Assembly: GCF_036010665.1 (NCBI RefSeq)
Contig: NZ_CP108581.1
Span: forward strand, 4,693,501-4,757,500
Reading direction: 5' to 3'
Source of the DNA: Microbispora sp. NBC_01189
GTDB taxonomy: Bacteria > Actinomycetota > Actinomycetes > Streptosporangiales > Streptosporangiaceae
DNA: 64,000 nucleotides
Position 1 is the first letter of the stretch. Each line of letters opens with the position of its first letter. The notes beneath the pieces are model-generated. The model saw only the letters and a program-made list of their open reading frames with translations. It did not search any database and was not told the origin of the DNA. Below, in pieces: positions 35,468 to 45,305 of this stretch. The position numbers and the translations under genes were made by a program.

Positions 35468-37549
35468 ATGGATCACGAGGCCCCGGTGGAGACCGGCGTC
35501 GAAGCGACCGTGAACGCGGGTGACATCGCCCGGCTGGCCGACGTCGGCAGGGCCGCGGTCAGCAACTGGCGCCGCCGGTACGACGACTTCCCCCAGCCCG
35601 TCGGCGGAACCGCCTCCAGCCCGCTTTTCTCGCTGCCCGAGGTCGAGGCGTGGCTGCGCCGGAACGGCAAGTCGTTCGAGGTCTCGCAGGGCGACCGCGT
35701 CTGGCAGCGGCTGCGCGCCTCGGCCGACGACCTGCGGCTCGGCGAGGTGATCCGGGAGGCGGGGGCCTTCCTGCTCTACGTCCAGCGCGACCCCGGCGGC
35801 TGGAAGCGGCTCGCCAGGTCCGCCGACCTCGCCGTACGGCTCCCGCGTGCCGTGGCCGAGGCGACCGGCGACCTGTTCCCGGGGGACACGCCGAGTGCCG
35901 AGCCCGGGCTGCTCCGCCTGGTCGCGGCCATGGCCGAGCGGCACGGCGCGGCCGCGACGTTCGAGTTCCTGTGCGAGAGGTACGCCGAGGCGCACAGCCG
36001 CAGGCTCGCGCTGACCCGGCCCGAGGTGGCCGCCCTCATGACCCGGCTGGCCTGCGCGGAGGCGCGGACCGTGCTCGATCCCGCCTGTGGCATGGGAACG
36101 CTCCTGCTCGGCGCCGCGGAGGTCATGACCGGCCCGGCCGGGGCGGTCGGCCGGGCCGGGGCGGGCGACGCGGCGGACGCGGTGCGGCTCCTCGGCCAGG
36201 ACGCGAACGAGACGGCTGCTGCCCTGGCCGCGCTGCGGTTGCTGCTGCGCGGGCGGGACGCCCGGATCGTGCCCGGGGACGCGCTGCGAAACGACGCCTT
36301 CCCGCCGGAACGGCCGGTCGACGCGGTCGTGTGCGACCCGCCGTTCAACGAGCGGGCCTGGGGACACGAGGACCTCGTCGGCGACCCCCGCTGGCAGCAC
36401 GGCATGCCGCCGCGGGGCGAGCCGGAGCTCGCCTGGGTGCAGCACTGCCTCGCCCACGTGCGGCCCGGCGGGCTGGTGGCGATCCTGATGCCGGCCGCCG
36501 CGGCGAGCCGGCGCCCGGGCCGGCGGATCCGCGCGAACCTGCTGCGGGCGGGCGCGCTGCGCGCCGTCTTCACGCTGGCCGCCGGAGGGCCCGACCTGTG
36601 GCTGCTGCGCAGGCCGGAGCCGGGCGAGCGGGGGCCCGCCACGATCGTCGTGGGCGACGCGGGCGACGACCCGGAGTCCGTCGAGCGGTGCTGGCGGGCC
36701 CACCTCGCCGAGGCCGAACCGCCGCGCGGCGGCCGCGTCGTCCGGATCATCGACATCCTCGACGACGAGGTGGACGTGAGCCCGGCGCGGCACCTGTCTC
36801 CGCGCGTCGACACCCGGGGCTTCCCCGCCGCGCGCGAACGCTTCCGGGAGGTGTCGGCGGCGCTGGCCGACGGCCTGCCGGACCTGGAGGTGCTCACCGG
36901 AGGCGGGGCGGGCTGGGACGTCTCCTGGTCGACCGTGGCCGAGATGGCCAGGGCCGGGCTGGTCACCATCCGCCATTCGCCGCTGAGAGCTCTCCCGGAC
37001 GGCGAGGCCCCAGAGGTCTCCGAGGACGGGGAGGACGGCGTGCCCGTGCTGACCGCCGACGACCTGGCGGCCGGGGCGACGGGGCTGACAGGAACGACGG
37101 GGCTGACAGGAACGACGGGGCTGACAGGAACGACGGGAACCGCGCCGGCGCGGCGGATCGCCCCTGCCCCCGGCCTGGTCGCCGTACGGCCCGGGGACGT
37201 CGTGGCGTCCGCGGTCACCGCCCGGGTGGTCACGACGGACGGGGCGGTGCTCGGCCCGCATCTCAGCCTGTTCCGGGTCGATCCCGGCAAGGTGGACCCC
37301 GAGTTCCTCGCCGGATTCCTGCGGTACGCGGCGGGTGGAGGCCGCCCGCACCCGGGCAGCGGCCGGGTGGAGGCGCGCCGGGCCCGCGTCCCCCAGCTTC
37401 CCCTGACCGTCCAGCGGGCGTACGGCGCGGCCTTCCGGCGGCTGCTCGCGCTGGAGGACGGCCTGCGGGAGGTGGCGGCCGCCGGGGAGGCGCTCGCCCG
37501 CCTCGGTGTCGAAGGGCTGGTCGGCGGACGTCTTCGCCCGCGCGGGTAA
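35468..37549 (+). CDS. N-6 adenine DNA methyltransferase with HTH and HsdS-like domain
   Basis: A 693-residue single-chain type I-like methyltransferase. Residues ~15-65 form a MerR/excisionase-type HTH (GDIARLADVGRAAVSNWRRR). A helical HsdM N-terminal region follows, then the catalytic domain with SAM motif TVLDPACGMGTLLLGA (204-210) and DPPF catalytic tetrad (290-293, in place of NPPF/Y). Residues ~480-690 resemble one HsdS target-recognition half: GVPVLTADDL, LVAVRPGDVVASAVTARVV, ARVPQLPLTVQRAYGAAFRR and a closing helix. A GLTGTT x3 repeat (residues ~538-555) sits at the start of that half. No restriction (HsdR) gene is nearby. Gamma-class m6A methylation is expected; the target site is unknown. 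It lies between a PP2C phosphatase and a Ser/Thr kinase. Confidence 0.85.
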   Translation: MDHEAPVETGVEATVNAGDIARLADVGRAAVSNWRRRYDDFPQPVGGTASSPLFSLPEVEAWLRRNGKSFEVSQGDRVWQRLRASADDLRLGEVIREAGAFLLYVQRDPGGWKRLARSADLAVRLPRAVAEATGDLFPGDTPSAEPGLLRLVAAMAERHGAAATFEFLCERYAEAHSRRLALTRPEVAALMTRLACAEARTVLDPACGMGTLLLGAAEVMTGPAGAVGRAGAGDAADAVRLLGQDANETAAALAALRLLLRGRDARIVPGDALRNDAFPPERPVDAVVCDPPFNERAWGHEDLVGDPRWQHGMPPRGEPELAWVQHCLAHVRPGGLVAILMPAAAASRRPGRRIRANLLRAGALRAVFTLAAGGPDLWLLRRPEPGERGPATIVVGDAGDDPESVERCWRAHLAEAEPPRGGRVVRIIDILDDEVDVSPARHLSPRVDTRGFPAARERFREVSAALADGLPDLEVLTGGGAGWDVSWSTVAEMARAGLVTIRHSPLRALPDGEAPEVSEDGEDGVPVLTADDLAAGATGLTGTTGLTGTTGLTGTTGTAPARRIAPAPGLVAVRPGDVVASAVTARVVTTDGAVLGPHLSLFRVDPGKVDPEFLAGFLRYAAGGGRPHPGSGRVEARRARVPQLPLTVQRAYGAAFRRLLALEDGLREVAAAGEALARLGVEGLVGGRLRPRG
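37081..37134 (+). repeat. 18-bp x3 in-frame repeat in the methyltransferase
   Basis: Three perfect copies of an 18-bp unit (GGGGCTGACAGGAACGAC) encode GLTGTT repeats in the linker leading to the HsdS-like domain. Perfect identity suggests a recent, slippage-prone origin. Gain or loss of a unit keeps frame. Confidence 0.95.
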
Positions 37550-37589
37550 CGGTGTAGCTTTTTCCCCGAAAGGTCGACGGGAGGGGCGC

Positions 37590-38488
<899 letters not shown>

Positions 38489-38492
<4 letters not shown>

Positions 38493-39565
38493 ACGTCACC
38501 GGGAGCCCGCTCAGTGCCCCCTTCAGCCCGCCAGGCGGCGAGCACCTCGTCGACCCGGGAACGGATCCGCTCGCGGGCGGTCATCCGCGGCGCCCCCGAC
38601 ATGAGCAGCGTGTCGTAGTCGGTGTCCAGGTGACGCACGCTCGCGACGACGGCGAGCGTGACGGCCCCCTCGTCCAGCGCGCGGGCGGCGGCGGTGCGGC
38701 CGACCCGTCCGCTGCCGCGCACGGCGGCGTGCCCGGCGATGGCCTCGGCCCGCCCGGCGGGACAGCCGGGGAACAACCGGCGGATCTCCGCGGCCATCCG
38801 GTCCCGGAACCCGGCGTCCTCGTCGGCCCGGCGCTCGCGGTCGCGCTCCCGGCGGCGCAGCCGCACCTCCTCGTCGGCCAGGCACTGCTCCTCGGCCCGC
38901 GCCAGCGCCTCCTCCTCCACGAGGACGCCGAGCCGCTCGTACCTCTTGCGCCGCCGGTTGAAGCGGACCACGACGGCCGACAGCCCGCTTCCCTTCTTGG
39001 CGCGGCGGCTCAGCGCCGCGTTCCCCGCGGGCAGCAGGCACAAATGGTCCATGTCGGCGCAGGTCAGGCAGTGGGGCGCGTCGTCCTCCATGATCAGATA
39101 CGGCCCGCTCTCCCCGCAGCCGGCGCAGGTCCACGCCTCCAGCGGCGCGACGACCACGAGGTCGGGGGCCCGGTCCTGCCGTTCCTCGATCTGCCGCCGC
39201 CGGGCCTCGCTCAGGTCGGGCGACAGCCAGTGCATCCGGAAGGCGCGCTCCATTTCCTCGCCGCCCGCGGCGGTGAAGCGCAGGGGCCGCCGGTCGCGGG
39301 TCCCGGCCGTGTACGCCGCCTCGCTCTCCAGCAGGTTCCGCGACCGGGCCCACTCCCGCAGATGCGACAGGGCCTCCTCCATCCGGTCCGCGTCCACGGC
39401 GGCCAGCCGTTCGAGGCTGTCCACGCGGCCCTGCCGCCAGGTCTGCACGTGACGGTCGTGCAGCCAGCGCAGGCCGGTGAGGACGTCGATGGGGGTCACG
39501 TATCTGCGGGTGGCCAGGGCGATCTCCGCCGCCTGGGCCACCCGTCCGCCGAGCTTGCTACGCAC
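38489..39565 (-). CDS. DUF2293 zinc-ribbon protein at the end of the rod operon
   Basis: A 358-residue DUF2293-type protein of unknown function. An N-terminal helical region (DVLTGLRWLHDRHVQTWRQG) precedes a central zinc ribbon with CAGCGESGPYLIMEDDAPHC and CADMDH (Cys pairs). It continues NAALSRRAKKGSGLSAVVVRFNRRRKRYER, a charged coiled coil (about residues 225-265) and the DUF2293 core (RDRMAAEIRRLFPGCPAGRAEAIA). GTG 39565 overlaps the rodA stop by eight bases (GTGCGTAG), the same arrangement seen at the mreD/mrdA junction. AGGAGG lies only one base from that GTG, so a slightly later start is possible. It is probably co-translated with rodA; a nucleic-acid role is only a guess from the zinc ribbon. 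Confidence 0.78.
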
Positions 39566-40745
39566 CCCTCCTAGATTGCCCTATGCGGGGCGTGCGGGTG
39601 CGGCGGTTCACGGCGGCGAGCAGCCCCACGGCCGCGAGGCTGGAGATCGTGGCCGAGCCGCCGTACGAGACGAACGGCAGCGGCAGCCCGGCGACGGGCA
39701 GCAGGCCCATCGTCATCCCCACGTTGACGAACGTCTGGAACGCCAGCCAGCACACCACTCCGCCGGCCAGGACCGTGCCGAACGGCGAGGGGCTCCGGGC
39801 CGCGATCCACAGCCCCCGCCACAGCAGGGCGAGCATCAGCAGGATCACGCAGGCGCCGCCGAGGAAGCCGAGCTCCTCGCCGGCGACCGTGAAGATGAAG
39901 TCGGTGTGCTGCTCGGGCACGAAGTGGCCGGCCGTCTGCTCGCCGTGGAACAGGCCCTTGCCGAGCAGCCCGCCCGAGCCGATCGCGATCCTCGACTGCG
40001 TGGCGTTGTAGCCCATGCCCATCGGATCGGCGTCGGGGTCGGCCAGCACCATCAGCCGCTGGAGCTGGTAGGGCCGGATGAGGTCGAGCCGCCACACCAG
40101 CAGCACCCCGGCGGCCCCGGCCGCGGCGAACGCCGCGAACCACCTCTTGGGCGCGCCGGAGACGGCGATCACCCCGAAGGTGAGGACCAGGAAGACCAGG
40201 GCGGTGCCGTGGTCGGGCTGCAGCGCGATCAGGCCGACCGGCACCGCCGCCACCCCCAGCGCGAGCAGCACCGCCCCCGCGCCCGGCCGGCGCTCCCCGT
40301 CGCGCAGCTCGCCGAGGACCGTGGCGAGCGCGAGCAGCGTGGCCGCCTTGGCGAACTCCGACGGCTGGAACTGCAGGCCGTTCCCGAGGACGATCCAGGC
40401 GTGCGAGCCGTTGATCGTACGGCCGAGCGGGGTCAGCACGGCGACCAGGCCGGCGAGCCCGAGCAGGTAGAGCAGCGGCACGTAGGCCCGCAGCAGCCGC
40501 AGGTCGATCCGTGAGACGGCCCACATCAGCACCACGCCGATGCCCACGCTGACGGCCTGCCGTTCCGGCAGGGTGGAGCCCGGCCGGCCGCGGGTGGCCG
40601 ACCACACCAGCAGCAGCCCGATCGCCGACAGCGCGACGGCGGGCAGCACCAGCCCCAGGGCCGGGAGGGAGACGCCCCCCGAGGCCCGCCGGCGGGTCGC
40701 GCGGGCTGATGGCAGCCGTACGGGCAGGGGACCCAGTGCTGTCAT
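39558..40745 (-). CDS. rodA: Rod-shape SEDS peptidoglycan glycosyltransferase RodA
   Basis: A 395-residue SEDS-family polymerase with ten predicted transmembrane helices that polymerises lipid II glycan strands together with its cognate class B PBP. Conserved segments include LGNGLQFQPSEFAKAATLL, ALQPDHGTALVFLVLTFGVI, the extracellular loop YQLQRLMVLADPDADPMGMG and GYNATQSRIAIGSGGLLGKG, FVPEQHTDFIFTVAGEELGF and LPFVSYGGSATISSLAAVGL. ATG 40745 overlaps the mrdA stop by four bases (ATGA). The downstream DUF2293 gene overlaps its 3' end. Confidence 0.95.
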   Translation of the reverse strand: MTALGPLPVRLPSARATRRRASGGVSLPALGLVLPAVALSAIGLLLVWSATRGRPGSTLPERQAVSVGIGVVLMWAVSRIDLRLLRAYVPLLYLLGLAGLVAVLTPLGRTINGSHAWIVLGNGLQFQPSEFAKAATLLALATVLGELRDGERRPGAGAVLLALGVAAVPVGLIALQPDHGTALVFLVLTFGVIAVSGAPKRWFAAFAAAGAAGVLLVWRLDLIRPYQLQRLMVLADPDADPMGMGYNATQSRIAIGSGGLLGKGLFHGEQTAGHFVPEQHTDFIFTVAGEELGFLGGACVILLMLALLWRGLWIAARSPSPFGTVLAGGVVCWLAFQTFVNVGMTMGLLPVAGLPLPFVSYGGSATISSLAAVGLLAAVNRRTRTPRIGQSRRGA

Positions 40746-42781
40746 CGCCCACCCCCCTTCTTGTGCTTGCTGCTGTCCTTCTTGGCGGGCTTCTTGTGCT
40801 TGTCGTGGTGGGTGAGCGCGTCGATGCCCTCCCAGATCTCCCTGGCCGCGGGGGCCGCCGTGGTCCCGCCCGTGCCACCCTGCGACACCACGACCACCAC
40901 GACGTACTTCGGGTTCTTCGCGGGGGCGAAGGAGGCGAACCACGAGGTGTCCTGCCTGCCGTACGCCTCGGCGGTGCCGGTCTTGCCGGCCACCGGGAAG
41001 CGCTTGAGCGGGAACCCCGCGAACGCGCCGGCCGCGGTCCCCTCGCGCGGCACGCCGGCCAGCGCGTCGCGGATGAAGCGCAGCGTCCTGCGGGAGACGT
41101 CGATCTTTCCCACGACCGGCGGGGCGATGGTGCGCACTACCGTGCCGTCGGGGCGCTCGATCCGCTTGCCGATCCTCGGGCTGAAGACCGTGCCCCCGTT
41201 GGCGAGCGCGGCGTAGCCCCGGGCAAGCTGGAGCGGCGTCACCAGCACGTCGCCCTGGCCGATGGAGAAGTTGGCCGCGTCCCCGGCCCACCAGACCCCG
41301 CCGGAACGGCAGTTGTCGGCCGCGAGCGCCTTGAGGTAGGCCGCCCGCTTCCGGTCGGACTCCTCCGGATAGCCGCTCCTGGCGCGGCGGCAGGCGTCGG
41401 CCCGGTTCCGCTCCCAGTTGGCCTTCTTCCAGGCCCGGTCGGGCACCCTCCCGGCGGCCTCGTGCGGCAGGTCGATCCCGGTGGGCGCGCCGAACCCGAA
41501 CTCCTTCGCCATCCCCTGCATCGGGTCTTTGGGCCGCTTCACGGGCGTGAGGCCGCCGTCGCGCTTCCACATGCGCTCCGCGAAGCGGTAGAAGATCGTG
41601 TCGCAGGAGACCACCAGGGCCCGCCGCATGTCCATGCGGCCCAGTTCGGCGCTCTCGAAGTTGTGGAACACCCGGCCGCCGATCCGGTAGCCGCCCGGGC
41701 AGTCGTAGGAGTCCCGCAGGCCGTAGCCCGCCTTCGCCGCCGCGGCCGTCGAGGTGACCTTCCACGTCGACCCCGGGGCCCACTGCCCCTGCACCGCGGC
41801 GCTGATCAGCGGCAGGTCCTCGTAGGCGCGCTGGGAGATGCCGCCGGCCCACACGACGGGGTCGTAGCTGGGGTAGTCGGCGATCGCCGTCACCCGCCCG
41901 GTCTTCGCCTCCAGCACGACCGCCGCGCCGCTGTCGGCGGGCTCGCCGCGCCCGCGCGCGCCGGTCACCGCCCGGGCCAGCGCCCGTTCGGCCAGGTCCT
42001 GGATGCGCGCGTCGATGCTGGTCACCAGCGTCTCGCCGGGCACGGCGGCCTCCTCGCGGATCAGGCCGGTGACCTTGCCGGTGCTGTCCACCGCCACCTC
42101 CCTGATCCCGGTCCGGCCGGCCAGGTCGCGGTCGTACCGCGCTTCGAGGCCGTCGCGGCCGATCAGCTCGGGGCCCCCTTCGGGGTCGTCGGGGGAGGGC
42201 GGCTGCAGATAGCCGAGGACGTGCGCCGCGGCCGGGCCGAGCGGATAGGTCCGGACCGGCCGCAGCGCCGTGCTGACGCCGGGGAACTCGTTCTGCCGCT
42301 CCGCGATCCACAGCGCCGTGCGCACGCTGACGTCGTCGGCGACGACGATCGGCTGGTACGGCGAGCCGGGCCAGCACGGCCGTGGCACGTTCCTGCCGCA
42401 CAGCCTGGCCCGGTCGGCGAGCTCCTGGTACGGCCGGCCCAGGGCCCGCGCCAGCCGGGTCAGCACGTCCGTCCCGCCGTCCGGTTGGTGGAGGAGGGCC
42501 ATGTAGTCCACCGACACCTGCGGCCGGGTCTCGTTGGCCACCAGCGGCCGGCCGCGCACGTCGAGGATCTGGCCGCGCACGGGCGGCAGGACCACCGAGC
42601 GCACCCGCGACTCCGTCGCGGCCCTGGAGTACGACGAGCCGGTGACCACCTGCAGGTACCACAGGCGGCCGAGGAGGGTCAGCATGAGCGTGGTGACCAC
42701 GACGAACACCACCGTGAGGCGTCCCCGGCCGGCGTTGCCCCGGACGCCGCCGGGGGCGCTCACGCGGGCGCCGCTACGCAC
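40742..42781 (-). CDS. mrdA: Penicillin-binding protein 2 (class B transpeptidase)
   Basis: A 679-residue monofunctional transpeptidase partner of RodA. A single N-terminal membrane anchor (VVFVVVTTLMLTLLGRLWYL) is followed by the PBP dimerisation/pedestal domain (ATESRVRSVVLPPVRGQILD, GRDGLEARYDRDLAG) and a transpeptidase domain. The active-site SxxK is in WAPGSTWKVTSTA, the second motif in RALVVSCDTIFYRFAE (SxD form) and KTG in FPVAGKTGTAEAYGRQDTSW. The C-terminal tail is Lys-rich (HHDKHKKPAKKDSSKHKKGG). GTG 42781 overlaps the mreD stop by eight bases. It cross-links lateral wall or tip peptidoglycan in the periplasm-facing side of the membrane. Confidence 0.95.
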   Translation of the reverse strand: MRSGARVSAPGGVRGNAGRGRLTVVFVVVTTLMLTLLGRLWYLQVVTGSSYSRAATESRVRSVVLPPVRGQILDVRGRPLVANETRPQVSVDYMALLHQPDGGTDVLTRLARALGRPYQELADRARLCGRNVPRPCWPGSPYQPIVVADDVSVRTALWIAERQNEFPGVSTALRPVRTYPLGPAAAHVLGYLQPPSPDDPEGGPELIGRDGLEARYDRDLAGRTGIREVAVDSTGKVTGLIREEAAVPGETLVTSIDARIQDLAERALARAVTGARGRGEPADSGAAVVLEAKTGRVTAIADYPSYDPVVWAGGISQRAYEDLPLISAAVQGQWAPGSTWKVTSTAAAAKAGYGLRDSYDCPGGYRIGGRVFHNFESAELGRMDMRRALVVSCDTIFYRFAERMWKRDGGLTPVKRPKDPMQGMAKEFGFGAPTGIDLPHEAAGRVPDRAWKKANWERNRADACRRARSGYPEESDRKRAAYLKALAADNCRSGGVWWAGDAANFSIGQGDVLVTPLQLARGYAALANGGTVFSPRIGKRIERPDGTVVRTIAPPVVGKIDVSRRTLRFIRDALAGVPREGTAAGAFAGFPLKRFPVAGKTGTAEAYGRQDTSWFASFAPAKNPKYVVVVVVSQGGTGGTTAAPAAREIWEGIDALTHHDKHKKPAKKDSSKHKKGGGR

Positions 42782-43343
42782 GCCGTCCCCCGCGCGCGTA
42801 GAGGGGGCGGGAGGCCGGCACCCGGCCGAAGGACCGGCGGCGGGGGAGGAGGGCGAGCCCGCCCGTCACGAGGGCCGCGCCGCCCGTGGTCCAGGCGGTC
42901 GCGCCGGGGGCGAGCGCGGTGGCCCAGGGCGTCCCGTCCAGCAGGGCCGCGAGCACGCCCCCGGCGAGCGACGCGCCGAGGGCCACGACGGCGGCGCCCG
43001 CGACACGGCGCCCGGCCCCGTCGTCGGCGGGGATCCGCGTGGACACCCAGCCGGCCAGGCACAGCACCAGCGCGAGCCGTCCGATGGTGTGGTCGGCGGG
43101 CGGGGCGACGTCGGCGGCCAGGCCCGCGGCGAACCCCAGGAGCGCGCCCGCCCCCGCTCCCGCTCCCGTGCGTGACCCAGTGCGTGACCCCGTGCGTGAC
43201 CCCAGCGCCGGCGCGAGCGCGATCACGCAGATCAGCACGATGTCGGGCACTCCGCCGGGGAGCGACCACCCGTTGACCACGGTGACCTGGAGCACCGGCG
43301 CGGCGAGGACGAGGAGCACCGACAGGATGACCGCCCTCATCAC
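42774..43343 (-). CDS. mreD: Rod shape-determining protein MreD
   Basis: A 189-residue, ~5-helix membrane protein of the MreD family, recognised by VILSVLLVLAAPVLQVTVVN, GGVPDIVLICVIALAPALGS and LLGFAAGLAADVAPPADHTI, and by its position between mreC and mrdA. A 12-bp repeat (GTGCGTGACCCC-like, 43166-43202) encodes SRTG x3 in a loop. The start is GTG 43343 or ATG 43340; both overlap the mreC stop. MreD is thought to bridge MreC and the transpeptidase/RodA complex. Confidence 0.88.
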   Translation of the reverse strand: MMRAVILSVLLVLAAPVLQVTVVNGWSLPGGVPDIVLICVIALAPALGSRTGSRTGSRTGAGAGAGALLGFAAGLAADVAPPADHTIGRLALVLCLAGWVSTRIPADDGAGRRVAGAAVVALGASLAGGVLAALLDGTPWATALAPGATAWTTGGAALVTGGLALLPRRRSFGRVPASRPLYARGGRRA

Positions 43344-44179
43344 GCCCCCTCCGCGTGCCCGGACGAGTCCTTCTTCTTCGCCGTGTCCGGGACGGCCTGG
43401 GCGTCCGGCAGCGGCCCGAGGACGACCGTGACGTTCTCCAGCGCGGTGAAGCGCGCGAAGGGGCGCACGAGCGCGGTCCTGGTCAGGGCGTCCGGCGCCG
43501 GCTCGACACTGATCACGGTGCCGATCGGCACGTCGGGCACGAACGGCCGCAGGTCGCGCGAGCCCAGCGTCACCACCCGGTCGCCCGGCTTCACGTCGGC
43601 CGAGGGGTTGAGCAGGCCCAGCCGCAGCAGGCCGTGCTCGGGCACGCCGGTCACCAGGCCGACCTCTCGCGAGCCCTCAAGGCGGGCGCCGACGGACGCG
43701 CCGGAGGCGGTGGCGAGTTGCACCGTCGCCGTCCCCGGGCCGGTGCGCAGGACCCGGCCGACCAGCCCGTCGCCGTCGAAGACCGTCATGTCGGGGGTGA
43801 CCCCGGCGCCGGCCCCGGCGTCGATGGTGACGGTGCCGTCCCGGCCGAAGCCGACGGCGTGGGCCGAGACGACCTGGTAGCCCTTCCCCTGGGCCGGGGA
43901 CGGGGTGGCCCGGCGGACGGCGAGCAGTTCGGCGAGCAGCCGGGCATTCTCCCGTTCGAGGTCCTCCAGGCGGCCCGCGCCCGACGCCCAGCGGACGCCG
44001 GAGGACGCCGCGTCCTCCAGCCCGCCGTAGACCGCCGACCCGAACGCCCGCAGGGGATCCAGCGGGGTCACCGTGTCGGCCGCGATCAGCGCGACGGCGG
44101 CGAGCGCCAGCAGCACGGGCACCCGGCGACCCGGGCGACCCGGATGAGCCGGGCGGCCTGAGTGACCTGGCATCCTCAT
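43340..44179 (-). CDS. mreC: Rod shape-determining protein MreC
   Basis: A 279-residue bitopic MreC. One N-terminal transmembrane helix (PVLLALAAVALIAADTVTPL), a coiled coil (RLEDLERENARLLAELLAVR) and two beta-barrel subdomains: AHAVGFGRDGTVTIDAGAGA, LVGRVLRTGPGTATVQLATA, GLLRLGLLNPSADVKPGDRV and VPIGTVISVEPAPDALTRTA. ATG 44179 overlaps the mreB stop in an ATGA pair. It scaffolds the elongation complex outside the membrane. Confidence 0.93.
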   Translation of the reverse strand: MRMPGHSGRPAHPGRPGRRVPVLLALAAVALIAADTVTPLDPLRAFGSAVYGGLEDAASSGVRWASGAGRLEDLERENARLLAELLAVRRATPSPAQGKGYQVVSAHAVGFGRDGTVTIDAGAGAGVTPDMTVFDGDGLVGRVLRTGPGTATVQLATASGASVGARLEGSREVGLVTGVPEHGLLRLGLLNPSADVKPGDRVVTLGSRDLRPFVPDVPIGTVISVEPAPDALTRTALVRPFARFTALENVTVVLGPLPDAQAVPDTAKKKDSSGHAEGA

Positions 44180-45210
44180 CTGCGGGTTTCGGGGAGGAAC
44201 ACGTCCCGCATGTCGTCGAACCGCTCGGTGCAGCGGCCCGCGCCCAGCACGACCGACTGGAGCGGCTGCTCGACGAGGTGGATCGGCATGCCGACCGCCT
44301 CTTCGAGCCGCCCGGCGAGGCCTTCGAGCAGCGCCCCGCCGCCGGTCAGCACGATCCCGTTGTCGATCAGGTCGCCCGCGAGCTCGGCCGGGCACTGGTC
44401 CAGCGTGGTCTGGACGGCGTCGACGATCGTCTGGACCTGGTCCTCGATGGCCTCCCTGACCTGGCCCCTGGTGATCGTCGCCGTCTTGGGCAGGCCGGTG
44501 ACCAGGTCGCGGCCCCGGATCGGCCGCGTCGCCGTGTCGTCGCCGCCCGGCCGGGCGCTGCCCATGGAGATCTTGATGTGCTCGGCCGTGCGCTCACCGA
44601 GCAGCAGGGAGTGCTCCTTCTTGACGTAGTTGACGATCGCCTCGTCGAGCTCGTCGCCGCCGACCCGCACCGACTTCGACACGACCACCCCGCCGAGCGA
44701 GACGATCGCGACCTCGGTGGTCCCGCCGCCGATGTCCACGACCATGTTGCCGGTCGTGTCGCCCACGTTGAGGCCCGCGCCGATCGCCGCCGCCATGGGC
44801 TCCTCGATGATGTGGACGCGGCGGGCCCCCGCCTCGTACGCCGCCTCGCGCACCGCGCGCTGCTCGACGCTGGTGGTGCCGCTCGGCACGGCGACGACGA
44901 CGCGGGGCTTGGCCAGGTAGCGGTTCCGGTGCGCGAGCTGGATGAAGTGCCGCAGCATGCGCTCGGCGGCGTCGAGGTCGGCGATCACGCCGTCCTTGAG
45001 CGGGCGCAGAGTCGCGATGTGGGGCGGGGTCCGCCCGATCATCTCCTTCGCCGCGGTCCCGACAGCCACGATCCGGTCGCTGTGCAGGTTGATCGCCACG
45101 ACCGAGGGCTCGTCCAGGACGACGCCCTTCTTGCGGACGTACACCAGCGTGTTGGCCGTGCCGAGGTCGACCGCCATGTCCCGGCCGAGCAACCCCCACG
45201 GGAAACCCAT
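44176..45210 (-). CDS. mreB: Rod shape-determining protein MreB (actin-like)
   Basis: A 344-residue bacterial actin. GLLGRDMAVDLGTANTLVYV (phosphate 1), AVPSGTTSVEQRAVREAAYE, HIIEEPMAAAIGAGLNV, NMVVDIGGGTTEVAIVSLGG (phosphate 2) and GDLIDNGIVLTGGGALLEGL (adenosine) are all present. ATG 45210 starts MGFPWGLLGRDMAV, matching homologues, although no strong ribosome-binding site precedes it and the open frame continues upstream. It heads the mreBCD-mrdA-rodA-DUF2293 operon, in which most junctions overlap. In filamentous actinomycetes MreB acts mainly in sporulation-wall synthesis, so this full cluster probably serves spore wall assembly. Confidence 0.95.
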   Translation of the reverse strand: MGFPWGLLGRDMAVDLGTANTLVYVRKKGVVLDEPSVVAINLHSDRIVAVGTAAKEMIGRTPPHIATLRPLKDGVIADLDAAERMLRHFIQLAHRNRYLAKPRVVVAVPSGTTSVEQRAVREAAYEAGARRVHIIEEPMAAAIGAGLNVGDTTGNMVVDIGGGTTEVAIVSLGGVVVSKSVRVGGDELDEAIVNYVKKEHSLLLGERTAEHIKISMGSARPGGDDTATRPIRGRDLVTGLPKTATITRGQVREAIEDQVQTIVDAVQTTLDQCPAELAGDLIDNGIVLTGGGALLEGLAGRLEEAVGMPIHLVEQPLQSVVLGAGRCTERFDDMRDVFLPETRR

Positions 45211-45305
45211 CGGCGACCAGCTTTCAGAGAGGAGGGAGAGCACGCGTGATCGCTGCCCGCCGCCCCCGCCTCTGAAACAGAACACATCCGCACGAATGCG
45301 GGCCG

